Shown piece after piece: positions 45,859 through 56,623 of a DNA stretch of 64,000 bases. The notes beneath the pieces are model-generated. The model saw nothing but the letters and a program-made list of their open reading frames with translations. It was not told the DNA's origin and did not search any database. Source of the DNA: Symsagittifera roscoffensis (lineage: Eukaryota > Xenacoelomorpha > Acoela > Convolutidae); contig NC_087066.1 of NCBI RefSeq assembly GCF_963678635.1, positions 14,797,171 through 14,861,170 of the forward strand, given 5' to 3'. The translations under genes were made by a program, and so were the position numbers. Every line of letters begins with the position of its first letter. The stretch's first letter is position 1.

Positions 45859-47241
45859 TCACTGAGCCAACCAGGGATGATTTTCAATCGCTGTTTTAGA
45901 TCTGTCTCCATAGTCATATAACAACTCCTCGCCTTCATTTATAGTCCGATTTGCTATCAAAATCAATTTCGGCTCTCCCTTCACCCAAATCGCTTTCGTC
46001 CTACAATTCGGATGCTTTCTGGAATGATTCAAAAGCCTTCCATATCCGAACGATTCTAACTCTTTCGTCGCGTCAATACAGTATCTCGTATTTCCGAGCA
46101 CGAAGTAATACATGTAGCAGCCGACTTCCGGGTCACTTTCAAACTTAACCTCGCGATCTTTCGCTTCGCTCGGCAAAATCAAGTCGCCTCGGTACTCAAC
46201 CACGAAATCGTTTCGCTCAAAGGTTTTAGTAGCGACAATTCCTCTGCCCTTTCCTGGAAAATTCTCAATTTTTAGACCATCCTTACACTGTTCAAGAACA
46301 CATCTTTCATACAATTCTTCTTTTGTCGGCTGTTTGGTATATAATCTTCTGTAACTTCGACGGTACTCGTAGAAATCGGTGACTTTGAAGTTTGAATCCT
46401 TCAAGTTTTCCTGACTTGTGGCGCGTTTGCTTAACTTTTTAGACTTCCCGCCGGCCACCTTTTTACTATTTTTATCGCCTTGTTTGCCTTTGGAAGGCTT
46501 TATAGGCGTAACTTCTACAGATTGGGACCTTCTAGGCTTATTTGCTAGCTTTTTGTTCAAATGGCCATGTAAACTATCACCAGGAACTTTTTCATGCGAG
46601 CTTGAGGCAGTTTCTTGCTGGCCAGAGTCTGCACCGTGTAAATTACTGTTTGAAGGAACAAAAGAGCTATCAATAATCTTCACTTCGCTTAGTTTTGTCT
46701 CACCTAATAGGATTTCCGGGTTTCCAGGCTTTATTTCTTCGTTTTGACAGATTTTCTCAACATTAACTGCAGAATTATCATTGGAACCAATAGATTCAAT
46801 TACTGTTTGAGGACTTAATTGTTCTAGTGTTTCATCGAAATGGAGCTGTTTCTTAGACGCCATCGAATTGGTTTTGTTTACAGTAGAAAAATTGTCATGT
46901 TCATCTTTTGATTTCTTTTGAGGAGAAACTCGCACGCTGTTTTCAATTTCAGGAAATTGTTTTATCACTTTCATAAGGTCATCCTGTTTGGTACTACTAC
47001 TACATTCTGTTGGCTTACTTTCTTCACTTTCCGATGCTTTAGTTTTGTTTTGAGATCTCGTATTGGGTCGATCTCTTTTCAAGGGCGATTTCTTTGCAAC
47101 TCCTTTTCCTTCCTTTTCATTCACAGAGATTTTGGTTCTTTGTGGCTCATGCGCTGTTGAATCTTCAGTTGTTGGGTCCTCCAGTGAGCAGCTAGCTAAC
47201 TGTGCTGCCATTAACTTCGAAGGACTTTCCAAAACAATCAT
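45859..47241 (-). CDS. KMT5A: KMT5A / SET8 histone H4K20 monomethyltransferase
   Basis: 460 residues in one exon. The N-terminal two thirds (1-300) is polar, rich in Ser, Lys and Glu and probably disordered. A YRRSYRRLYTKQPTKEELYE segment precedes the SET domain (about 318-455). Motifs: GKGRG at 330, FVVEYRGDLI, GCYMYYF, LLNHSRKHPNC (Asn405-His-Ser, cofactor pocket), and EELLYDYGDRS (Tyr442 and Tyr444). The C-terminal ENHPWL pattern after the SET core is diagnostic of SET8, which needs no post-SET domain. The enzyme monomethylates H4 Lys20 on nucleosomes using S-adenosylmethionine and acts in chromosome condensation and S-phase control. An ESFGYG insertion before LLNHS is longer than in the human enzyme. 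The first ATG is used here; MAAQLASC at codon 11 is an alternative. A cgtttcag just upstream could be an acceptor after a 5' UTR intron. Confidence 0.95.
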   Translation of the reverse strand: MIVLESPSKLMAAQLASCSLEDPTTEDSTAHEPQRTKISVNEKEGKGVAKKSPLKRDRPNTRSQNKTKASESEESKPTECSSSTKQDDLMKVIKQFPEIENSVRVSPQKKSKDEHDNFSTVNKTNSMASKKQLHFDETLEQLSPQTVIESIGSNDNSAVNVEKICQNEEIKPGNPEILLGETKLSEVKIIDSSFVPSNSNLHGADSGQQETASSSHEKVPGDSLHGHLNKKLANKPRRSQSVEVTPIKPSKGKQGDKNSKKVAGGKSKKLSKRATSQENLKDSNFKVTDFYEYRRSYRRLYTKQPTKEELYERCVLEQCKDGLKIENFPGKGRGIVATKTFERNDFVVEYRGDLILPSEAKDREVKFESDPEVGCYMYYFVLGNTRYCIDATKELESFGYGRLLNHSRKHPNCRTKAIWVKGEPKLILIANRTINEGEELLYDYGDRSKTAIENHPWLAQ

Positions 47242-49362
47242 AGTTTTACGTCACAGGCTCCTACAAATCTAACTGAAACGAAAGACACTGTACCACTAGA
47301 AAATTACATTGATCATTTTAATTTCAAACAAAAAGTTTACTTTGGATTATGGTAATTCAAACGTTGGAAAACGTTTTCGCTGATTCAGTGGATGCCGAGT
47401 AATCTACCAAAATTTTAAGCAAATTTCAGAAACTGAAATCCTTCAAACTATTTTTGAGCAATCTATTTATTCTCTTCAAAATCCTATAAAAAAATTTATA
47501 TACACTGTAAAACTACAAAGAAGCCGTTTTTGTTCCGACCATTAGAAAAATGTGGAGGAGCTTTGTATTCGGTGTTTTAGTTTTGTTCTTTTTTGTTTTC
47601 CACGCAAACTTAGGTACCACTAATGATAATCGGAATTGGTTGAGTGCTATATCATATTAGAGCCCTTTCAGTCGCAATTTGAAAGACATTAAGAAATTTA
47701 CAAAAAACTTTCGCATCGTTGAGAAAAATCAATTTAAATTTTTTTAATTTTAGTCTAAATTCGAGCGAGTACAGCGATCCAGTAACGTTCGTTATATATA
47801 AAAATTGGCCATTTAGATTTAAAAAATTAATTTTCTTAAAAAAAAACCTGTTTTGAAAGCTTCATGCAGCGCTTTCTTGGTCATAAAAATTTAGCATACA
47901 AATATAAAATTTTTAGCGCAAAAATAGGAAAATTTTTAGATTTTTTTGAAAAAAATTTTCGTTTATTTATTTTTTGAAGACAAAGTATTTTATGCCTAAT
48001 TTACTAACTTTACACCCGTTTGTATAATTATATAATTACACCTCGCAGATCTTTTGTGAGTTCTTTAGTAGTTTTTTTACGAATGTGGTCGGAACATTCT
48101 GCGCTACTTGCACAGCAACCGGCTATCCTTGTCTTAACTTTTGAAATTGTAATCGAGACTGGCGGTAACTTAAGAAATCAGAAGTTTGTTGAACAATATT
48201 TAATTTAATTAACTCTCTATTGAATACAACTTTCAATCAAAGTACACACATTATAACAAGCAGATTAATTTAAAGCTGTGATGATTTTATTGCAATTTGT
48301 GTTCCTGCAATTTTAGCCGGGCAGTTAAGAACTGAATTGTTCATTTGTAGCTTAGACACTCCAGAAATGTGCCCTGTAACTCATGTTTACAAAGACTGAA
48401 TGAGAATACAGAACGAAACAGTCATTTTCTAGCCTTGATTTCAGATCACTGCGGTAAGGAAAATCTGAAATTGAATGTTCCGACTGCCTTTTAAGGTTTA
48501 TGGAGCAGTAATAACCTAAAAAATCAAATGTAATAAAATATTTTTTATATATAATTTTTTATAATATTACTACAAAAATTTTTCTAAAATTTGATATTTT
48601 TTATGAAAATCATCCCCCACACGCCATATTAAGTTCAGAAGGTTAGATTTCGCTCCTTGTAACAAATCAATTCTGGCAAATAAGCTATTTTCAACCAATT
48701 TGGAGCGATTTTTAAGACGGATTAATGTCCGCTTACGCGTAGGGCGAAATATATCGCGCTTTCATTGTCCCAAATCGGCCAAAATGGCAATCTTTAAACC
48801 CCTATAACTTTGCGAAAAATTATCACAGGTGAAATATTTTTTCAAATTTAAGCTCAAGACACAATACCTTTCGAATGATATTAAAAACATCCGTCAAAAA
48901 TGGCTAGTAAAAAGTCGAAATTGTCTGAAGAAAAAAACCAACCCCGAGCACAAACAACTATTCCGTTACTTTCGTATCGAAAGTCAAAACAAAAACGTCC
49001 AATAAGCCCTTCAGCAGCTACTATACAACTCATGAACATCTTGCTGCTCCCAACTAATTTCTTTTGCGAGCCATAAAACAGTTGAACGAGTCATTTGAGA
49101 ATGCTAAGCACAAATCAGATCAGTTACACAGTGCATGAATCGCAGTTGTGATAACAAATTCATGTTATTTGAATATCATCTACATAGCATCATAGAAGTG
49201 GTACCATGTTGATTGAAGTTCATTGAATCAAGCAATTATTAATATCAACTATTGGACAAATTGTATTTATTGATTTTCAAATTAGAACTAAGTTGAAACT
49301 AAATTCATTGACTATGAGAAAGCAATCAGTTAAAATTGCTTTAAACAGGCAGTATAAATAGA
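47242..49362. other. Intergenic stretch between KMT5A and PAQR, no gene recognised
   Basis: Contains dispersed repeat copies (47630-47790, inverse of 24640-24800; 48480-48710, related to 1360-1560). Short frames show no recognisable features. Confidence 0.55.
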
Positions 49363-49749
49363 TTAGTTTTCAGAAGCATGATAGATTTTAGTGAGAGTTC
49401 TGTATGCCAGCATGAAGCAGCAGGATATATTAGTAACACTGAGTAAACAAAGAATGAATTCTCCTCTAAAATAGTGATCACGTGACCATGCACTTCTGTC
49501 CTGCAGAAATGCCATGACAAGGCCAACCGTGACAGCCCCTGCACATACGTGAGTGAACGCGTGGCTTCGAAATGCCTCGAAGTAGTCAGGATACCATCTT
49601 TCCGGACATCTGCACGTCAATATGAAGCACTCCATAACCAATGACATAATAGCTAGTAGGTGACAATAGAACGATCCACTGGGCGGTGGGTAGAAGCCCA
49701 TTTTCACCATCATTGCAATCCATACTACTGCATACAGCCAGGTACCTCT
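49363..49749 (-). CDS. PAQR family receptor, exon 2
   Basis: Residues 183-310 and stop. The acceptor TTGTTTAG at 49750-49757 joins exon 1 in phase 0 (VR|RGTWLY). It encodes further membrane helices and the conserved PERW(Y)P motif followed by SHAFTH (His245 and His249), matching the C-terminal HxxxH zinc-binding motif of the progestin and adipoQ receptor (PAQR/hemolysin III) family, then a final hydrophobic helix (about 280-297). The protein ends with a short cytoplasmic or luminal tail. See exon 1 for the whole-gene description. Confidence 0.88.
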   Translation of the reverse strand, partial: RGTWLYAVVWIAMMVKMGFYPPPSGSFYCHLLAIMSLVMECFILTCRCPERWYPDYFEAFRSHAFTHVCAGAVTVGLVMAFLQDRSAWSRDHYFRGEFILCLLSVTNISCCFMLAYRTLTKIYHASEN

Positions 49750-52674
49750 CTAAACAAGAATCAACAGTTCAAATACAACGCTGTTCAATTCAATCCTCCA
49801 TACGGATCATCAAATCGGTACTACATAGCTTAAAATCAGAAACTCACGTACACTGGTGCTACTTACACAGCAAAAAGATTACTCACAAAAGGGATTAATT
49901 GAATCAATTGCGGGGTATTTCTGAACATAAGCCACCGTTTTAATTGAGTACTTCCAAAAGTTTCAAAAAGTTTCTCCACACTTGCGATCCAATACAAACA
50001 TAAATGAAAAATTAGTGGACATTAAATGAAAAAAAAAAATCAGTCGCAACGATGAAACAAAAACTAGATCTTGCAGAATTTTCATCTTTTTATCGCAATT
50101 TGTCATGAATGAACTTCCATTTCGGAAAAACATGACAACTAGGACAATTGAAAATGAAATGAGCATCGCATCAGATTTATGAAGCGGTCACAAAGTCGAC
50201 AGTACTTAATCAGAAACATATTAAGCCGAAAAGAATGTTTTCGTCAAAAAACACTTGAAACTCGAGAAAACATCAACCCCCTCCATCAAAAAACTAAACG
50301 CTTAAGAAAATTATTAGCTAAAATACGACGCAATCTGACGCAATTGGACATAATGCATGCCGAGAACTTTGCAGCCGATTAGAAAAAAACGAAAACTTTA
50401 AATACTTAAACAAGTCGGAGTACGTAAATTTACAAACAACATAAGACAACGTTCGACTATAACGGGAATTTTAAAACATAGCCAACTAACAGTTGGAAAA
50501 AAGTAATGAAGTAAACAATAAAAAACACTCAACTTTGTTGAAAAAATCTCAATTTTCGAATTTCAAAGAAAAAAAAGTTGCCCTTCAAGCTCTTTAAATT
50601 TCTTAGAACAATTTATGATTGGCAGTTTTCTGATAACATTAACCCAACTTGATACAAACTGGATCACTAGGTAATTTTTTCATTCCGCAGGAAATCTAAA
50701 AACTAAATTCCACGTTCGAAACTAGAAATCGTTCACGTCTTTTTCGCGCCATTTCTATTTTCGTATTTGGAGAGTGCTATTTCAGCAGATGAAATTCAAT
50801 TGAACTCAAAAAGTGCATATATACCTAAGTGCATTCATAAATGCAGTAATATGTATGAATGCACATCTGTAGATATTAGAGCATTTTTAGACTTTTTTTC
50901 CTGAAAAAAAAAAACAAAAAAGAATCACCAAGAACTATATACTACGCTCATTACTCCTAATCAGAGATGCTCAAAATATATGTTGAGTGACAAAAATACA
51001 TGGCGGAGAACTTATTTGGGGATCCTGTAAAACTTTGGTGAGCAAACTTAATTACCGAAAAAAAGTACCCGGTTGCAATAACCTTGCTTATCGCAAGGTT
51101 AGTTAAGCTGGTTCTTTTAATGAAGTACTGCAACGTCGGATGGGAGCTAAAACGCTTGAAAATTTGATTATTCAGTGATTATAGTTTTGTGATTTCAAAT
51201 CGAAACTGCTTTACAATCAAAAGATGCTCTAACAAAAAAAACTCCAGGCGACAACCCATAACCCATACAGAGCGCAAACTACTGATCACAGCGTGTAAAA
51301 TTGTCTAACAAAACTTTTATAAAATATTTAGAAAAGGCTCAATAAAATACCTTCATTTTTTCGAATAACACAATTTTTATCTACCAAATACCAAAAAAAT
51401 TTCAAAGGCGTACCCATTAAGTCAGATCAACATAAGAAAAAGATGATTAACCAAAATTGGGCTAATTTTTTTTTTTTAAAAAAAAACAATTTTTCTCCTA
51501 AATGAAAACACCAGTCATCGTTTCTACAGGTCAAAATAATGAAGATAAAATAATGAAAATAATGAGATAAGACTGAGTCAACGATACAGATGATGATAAA
51601 AAAGACAATCAAAGTGATTTTTCTCTAAAACCGATGAAGTAGTTGTTAATTATCTTTGAAATTATCATCACAAAAAACAAAAACATACTCGATAAATCAA
51701 AAGATCGAATGAAGATTATCAATCAAACTTTATTTTCGAAAAACTAAAAAGTGATTTTTTTTCCAAACCAAGCAAGTACCGGATGGCGTTTTTCAAGCTA
51801 TAGAAAAGATTCGCAAATTAAGCGATTCAGCAAAACAAATAAATACAGAAAGAGACATTTAAACGAAAGTTTTTTTTTAAAAAAAAACTGGTTTTTTCAA
51901 GTTTTATTGGAAAATCCGAAGTTTTTTCGAAATTGAAAATTACCGGCTGTTTCTGGAAAAAGATTCTTTTGATTTTTGAAATAGACGCCAATTCAATATA
52001 CAGAGGCACATAAAGATTACGTTAAAAACCACCAACACTCGATTCGAAGATAGAAAAATTAAACAAAAACATACTATAAGGTTGTGAAACTCCAATTTTG
52101 TAAAATTTACTATATCTCAAAAACAAAACTTCATATCTCGGAAATTAAAAAATTTTAACACTCGTATTCGGAGGCAAAATTTTCAACACCTAAGAGTACT
52201 CTAGCAGCACCCAACTATAGGGTTGCGAATTTCAAAATTTATAAAATTTGGGAAAAATTCACGAAATAGTTGTATCTCGGAAACTAAAAAAATTTGAACA
52301 CTCATATTTGAAGGCAAGATTTTAAACGCCTGAGGGTACCACGGCTTTTAAAATCTACAGGTTTAAGAATTTCAAATTTCGTGAATTTCTATAGATATAG
52401 TTTTTTTGGAAACTTCATATTTGGAGGTGAAATTCGCAACACCCTGGGAAACATCTAGATTGCTTATTTCAAATTTAATGGAACAAGCGTTGTATTCAAA
52501 CCGGAAAATCGAAAAAAAATCTTAAGCATTGCAATATACGATATAGCTCAAACGTGCAAAAAAAATCTTTCGGTAAACAGGCTAAAATAATTTGTTGAAA
52601 AAGTTTAATCATGGCGAAATAGAGAAACCCGCATTTAAATTTGTGAAAAGTAGACAGATAATAGATCAATTTAC
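49750..52674 (-). other. Intron of the PAQR gene
   Basis: 2925 bases with GTAAAT donor and TTTAG acceptor. It contains a perfect 11 bp hairpin at 50829-50864 (gtgcattcata / tatgaatgcac) and a three-unit tandem repeat at 52079-52480. Open frames inside it are short and without features. Confidence 0.85.
52079..52480. repeat. Diverged tandem repeat, three units of about 140 bp
   Basis: Units starting near 52079, 52219 and 52361 share 'agg.tt..gaa.ttcaaa', 'tatctcggaaa.taaaaaa', 'acactc.tatt.g.aggcaa' and 'aacacc' in order. The third is shortest and most diverged. Confidence 0.7.
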
Positions 52675-53220
52675 CCTCACGAAAGTCAAGACACGGGGCT
52701 TCTTCTTCTCACAAGAACCGCCGCCAAACCACGGTTCCCAGCTGACGTAATACTCCCGGCAACACAAATAGAAGGTTGTTAAATTCCAAGTTAGAGCAAG
52801 TGACCCCATTATAAGAGCCAAATAAAACGGAATATCATAATGTAGTATCAAGAATGAGGGTATAACCTGTGAAAACCCGATGTAAATTCCCATGAAATCC
52901 AGCAAATAGAAACTGATGTGTGCTTTCGAGGTGAAGTGAGCGAAAGTATGGGCCAAGAAGCTGAAAATGTGTATCAGCAGGCCAGAAATGTTCAGAACCC
53001 ACAAGATAGAAATGAATGGGCAGTATTGAAATAGATAAACATGACAGAGTACTGTAATTAAGGCACTCCACATATTGAGCAATTCATTGTGCTGAAAAAA
53101 TAAGGATTTGAAATAGTAAAGATATGGCTGGTTAGGGAGTCTGTACCCTCCTTTAATAAAAGGCTCGTTGAAAACGGCGGGCACCTCATCTCGCTCCAAG
53201 CAACACCCAAAGCAGGTCAT
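52675..53220 (-). CDS. PAQR family receptor, exon 1
   Basis: Residues 1-182, ATG at 53220, donor GTGAGG|GTAAAT. The 310-residue product has the PAQR N-terminal signature VFNEPFIKGGYR (16-27), HNELLNMW (44-51), a run of hydrophobic helices (about 52-70, 73-90, 105-122, 124-148) and HTFAHFTSKAHISFYLLDFMG with Asp108. With exon 2 it gives seven or eight membrane spans. Family members bind progestins or adiponectin, or act as ceramidase-like zinc hydrolases. The usual ExxNxxxH motif reads E46..N49...A53, so one conserved His is missing, while His91 and the C-terminal His245/His249 remain. The N-terminal pattern is closer to the mPR branch (PAQR5-9) than to adiponectin receptors. Ligand cannot be told from sequence. 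Confidence 0.9.
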
Positions 53221-53726
53221 TTCGAGGGCAACGGGTAATCACCAGGCTATCTGGCCACACTACATTACGAAACCTGAAAACGCGATTGCATATCTACCAG
53301 TCGTCTTCAAGTATAAACGGACCCTGAAAATTACCAGGTCTTTTTCGAGCAAGACGCCTTAAGCTCTCAAACTGGTAATTGACTGGAAGATCATCTTTCA
53401 AAAACACGACCCAGAAATTTTTTTAACAAATTTTGTGTTTCTTTGACGCATCATGCGTGAAGCCTACTTATGTCACATATGAGGTTATGTGACATTCGAC
53501 CAGAATTGACAAAAAGACAGTTACGAAGGGCTAGCAGCCAACCTTCCGAATTAGCAGTTTTAGAGGATTAACAATGTTATTCAGACGATTAGACAAATCG
53601 TGAAGGCTGAAGGATTCGGAAATTCTTAAATTTTAAAAATTCGAATTGTGACATCACACTTCTGAGAAACGTCAACAACGGCCATTTTGGAAGAAATCCA
53701 AAATAAAAACAGAACAACGACAGAAG

Positions 53727-53960
53727 TTGCAAAAACAACTACGAGAATTGAGAGAAAAACGAAATTACGCAAGAGTGTTAGCAGAGATAGCTCCGAGTTG
53801 CAATGATTGTGTCGCTACAATCGTTGCAAGGCCATTCACAACAACGGTGAAGGGTAGAAACCAGCCTTTCGGAGAGGAAGTAAGGGTGTTATTTCCCCGG
53901 ATTCAGGCATCCGGAGGGATCTCGGGACTTGAACTTAAACCATTTTATACAAACTTTTAG
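53727..53960 (+). CDS. Unassigned 77-codon ORF
   Basis: Starts MQKQLRELREKRNYARVLAE, a short charged helix, then a region with two close cysteines (CNDC) and no hydrophobic segment. It is locally GC-richer than its neighbourhood and lies divergently upstream of the PAQR gene. I do not recognise it; it may be an exon, a fragment of a retroelement, or chance. Confidence 0.25.
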   Translation: MQKQLRELREKRNYARVLAEIAPSCNDCVATIVARPFTTTVKGRNQPFGEEVRVLFPRIQASGGISGLELKPFYTNF

Positions 53961-54099
53961 CTTCCCGATTATGTCCTGAATTGATTTTATTTAACATCTG
54001 AATTCATTTTCTGACGATGAGAAGCTAGGAGTTGGGGGAAGGGGTTGATCCATCTTCGATGGAGATGAGGATTATTATCTACTGAACAAAAACAATAAT

Positions 54100-54428
54100 A
54101 ATATAAGAAATTTTTGCTAAAAAGTAAATTTCAAACGTTTTCGCAACTATGTGCATCGTCAAAATTTTTACAATAAACTACTCTAAATGACGATAAAACA
54201 TCAATTTACAAATGTTATTTACAATAAATCACATACAATTTGGTTCTAAACCATCATGATAAAAAATTAGCCAATCACAGTTGACCTCTAAATTACTATT
54301 AAGATTAAAATACTTTTAACCTCTAAAATTAATTAAACATTTTAAAATTAATTTGTCTGGAAGTTTCTGAGTCATAATTTCGATTTAGACATGTACGTTT
54401 TGAATAAAAAACCAAAAATATTTTGGGA
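54100..54428 (-). mobile_element. 3' terminal part of first PLE
   Basis: Follows the stop codon and shares landmarks with the terminal repeat of the second PLE: a 'tcaaacgttttcgcaa.t..gtgcatc' block at 54131-54158 and 'agccaatcaca.ttgac' text. The hammerhead-like core is degenerate here: the minus strand has TTGACGA in place of CTGATGA but keeps GAAA. Confidence 0.6.
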
Positions 54429-56138
54429 CTAAATTTTCAGTGTTAACTCCCTGCTCCTAAACTCATCGCGCGTGTTCAAGCCCGGTTTCTCTTTCCTGAT
54501 ATGTATTGCCTCTAGTGTTAGCAATTTTGTTTGGTTGTTTGGACTATCTATAATTTCCCAACTAAGATCTGCGCTATTTCCCTCAAGTTGGCATTGCTGA
54601 AGGTGGAGGCCTACCGGTGAGTCTGCTTTCTTATGTTCCTCAATTCTAGTGGTCAAATGTCGAACAGTTTGTCCGACATAGGTGGAAGTGCATCCACTAC
54701 ATGACAGTTTATAAACCACTCTTGACTTGAGGTCATTAGAAAATGCTGACTTCAGTGATGGTAAACATGATTGTAGTTTTCTTGTGGTGAAAACCACTTG
54801 AACGTTCGTTAATTTTCGTAACCTGTTAGCAAAATATTGGCTCTGGTTACCTCTATATTGCACCATCAGCATTGGGGGCTTCTCATCCTTTGGTGATTGA
54901 ACTGACAAACCCCTGTCACTATCCAGGGGCTTGCCTTTACCCTCGATGATCTTGCACAAGGCGTCTGAAGCCACCTTTGCGGACCAATTTTCAGGGTACT
55001 GATTTGTCAGCCATTGCGCCCTATTAGTTTCCATAGCCTTATCAAATTGCTCCCAGCTAGATGTACTCCTAAAAACCCTGTGTACAGTGCCTTGGATAAC
55101 ACTACGCTTATACTGAGTTGGGGCGCAGCTTCTATAGTTCAGTATAGTCCCTGTATCTGTTGGTTTTTGATGCCAACTGCAAGTTACACGCCTATCCTGC
55201 GATACATTTATGTTCAAATCCAGGAACGGCAAATTCCCCTCCGAATTAGTTTTCTCTAGAGTGAACTGCAAATTTGGATGAAGAGAATTGGCGGCATCGA
55301 GAAGACAACTCGGCTCCCCTCTGACTGTTCTAACAATGTCATCCACATACCTGGGGAACAATTTCACCTGGGGAGTATCCTTCTCCTTGTTCTTAGCTCG
55401 GCAGCAGCTTTCACAGTACCAGATTATCTCGGTTATTGATGCGTATACGTCATCGGATATTTTTCCGCATTTTAGATGATACCAGTTTCGGCAACTCTCG
55501 CATTCAACCCCCTTTGATCTATATGTGACTTTCCTGCTGCAACATGGGCACAAGCTGTTTTTGTCATTAATTTGCTGTACCCCCGTTCCCACCGGTATTT
55601 GTTGTCGTAGAGCAAATTCGTATTCTTTCAGCCATAAGTTTGCCAGAATTACAGCGAGGGACGCGCCCATTGCTAAACCATCAACTTGTACAAACCATGA
55701 ATCATTACACTTGAAATATACTTTGCTGACCGCCATATTCAAAAGCCTTTTCATGGTTGCTCTTTGAATTTCAGGAAGAGACTCCTGGCTGTACAGCTTC
55801 TGTAAAGCAATTTCAATTGCCTCCTTCAGGGGAACGTTGGTGTACAAACTTTTCACATCAAGAGATATTATGGTTTCATCCGGATCTAGAGCAATGTTTT
55901 CTATTTTTTCTCTAGCCTCTTTAGTATTGGTTTCTATATTTGCTCCATCGATGTTGTCAAAAAACTTTGCAAGCATTTTGTTAAGATTCTCATACGAGCT
56001 GCCGGGAAGTGATAGTACAGGTCGTAGGGGTGTCTCATCCTTGTGTACCTCAGCTAAACCGTACAAACGGGCGGGTTGCCCCCCTGTTGATCTCATCTTA
56101 GAATATAACTGATCACTTATCTCGTCTCTTTTGTTCAT
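54429..56138 (-). CDS. Penelope-like element, RT with internal PHD finger and GIY-YIG
   Basis: 569 codons without a stop, lacking the usual N-terminal part, so 5'-truncated near 56138. RT motifs: RLYGLAEVHK (25-34), SLDVKSLYTNVP (92-103), QVDGLAMGASLAVILANLWL (151-170) and RYVDD (263-267). A zinc finger is inserted between the last two: C197/C200, C213/C216, H221/C224, W240, C242/C245, a C4-H-C3 PHD-type pattern. The C-terminus has a GIY-YIG-type nuclease preceded by a CxxC pair: YKLSCSGCTSTYVGQT (476-491), Arg494, Arg498, Glu543, Asn555. RT plus GIY-YIG identifies the PLE class. All visible catalytic residues are present, so this copy decayed only slightly. It lies upstream of, and is transcribed towards, the PAQR gene. 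Confidence 0.93.
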   Translation of the reverse strand: MNKRDEISDQLYSKMRSTGGQPARLYGLAEVHKDETPLRPVLSLPGSSYENLNKMLAKFFDNIDGANIETNTKEAREKIENIALDPDETIISLDVKSLYTNVPLKEAIEIALQKLYSQESLPEIQRATMKRLLNMAVSKVYFKCNDSWFVQVDGLAMGASLAVILANLWLKEYEFALRQQIPVGTGVQQINDKNSLCPCCSRKVTYRSKGVECESCRNWYHLKCGKISDDVYASITEIIWYCESCCRAKNKEKDTPQVKLFPRYVDDIVRTVRGEPSCLLDAANSLHPNLQFTLEKTNSEGNLPFLDLNINVSQDRRVTCSWHQKPTDTGTILNYRSCAPTQYKRSVIQGTVHRVFRSTSSWEQFDKAMETNRAQWLTNQYPENWSAKVASDALCKIIEGKGKPLDSDRGLSVQSPKDEKPPMLMVQYRGNQSQYFANRLRKLTNVQVVFTTRKLQSCLPSLKSAFSNDLKSRVVYKLSCSGCTSTYVGQTVRHLTTRIEEHKKADSPVGLHLQQCQLEGNSADLSWEIIDSPNNQTKLLTLEAIHIRKEKPGLNTRDEFRSRELTLKI

Positions 56139-56309
56139 AATAATATAATATTAATCATAATATAATAAATATTAGTAGCCCTGTTTTTAGGGGTGACCTC
56201 GTGGTCTGGGGATACTGAGACCCAGCCATGAGCTCACTAATTTTGCAAGTAAACAAGTTAATTTGAGTGTTTTGACCGGAGCCGAAAGCAGTAACGTTTT
56301 TAAAAGAAA
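56139..56309. other. Spacer between the two PLEs
   Basis: Short AT-rich stretch (taatataatatt-type) followed by about 100 bases of mixed composition. No gene; it contains the 5' truncation point of the first PLE. Confidence 0.5.
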
Positions 56310-56623
56310 TTTAAAATGTCAATTCAAACGTTTTCGCACATTCTGTGCATCATCAGGATTAAAAATTTTTTTTACAATATTTACAAAACGATCAAAGATC
56401 TGAAAAATGAGAAACGTTTCTAAAAAGGCTCTAAAAATTTTTAACCAATCACATTTGAACAACTGTAATTACATAATATAATTACGTAATCATGAATAAC
56501 ATTTTCCTGTAAATTTCTGAGGTTTTTTAGTTTCTTGTTCTTTCTGGTTGAAAAATTTCGATTTGGGACCATTTTTGATTCTGACATGTCAGTTTTTTAA
56601 ATTTTAGCGATGTTATACATAGA
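56310..56623 (-). repeat. Terminal repeat (3' pLTR) of second PLE
   Basis: About 310 bases after the ORF stop that recur at 60280-60625 and in part at 57885-58135, all in the same orientation. Shared blocks include 'gcatcatcaggatta', 'aaaacgatcaaagatctg', 'gagaaacgt.tctaaaaaggc' and 'taattacgtaatcatgaa'. PLEs are known for such pseudo-LTR arrangements. Confidence 0.8.
56317..56366 (-). ncRNA. Hammerhead-ribozyme-like core in PLE terminal repeat
   Basis: Minus strand: CTGATGA (56356-56350), then a perfect 5 bp stem GCACA-GAA-TGTGC (56348-56336), then GAAA (56335-56332), the three conserved core parts of a hammerhead in the right order. A following AACGT...ACATT pairing (one mismatch, consistent with CpG decay) could be stem III. 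One extra U lies between CTGATGA and stem II, and stem I pairs poorly, so activity is doubtful. Hammerheads are known in PLE terminal repeats. Confidence 0.45.

Noticed and set aside
49963-50382. Short ORFs in the PAQR intron (67 codons each strand)
   Set aside because: Lie wholly within a well-supported intron, AT-biased, without conserved features.
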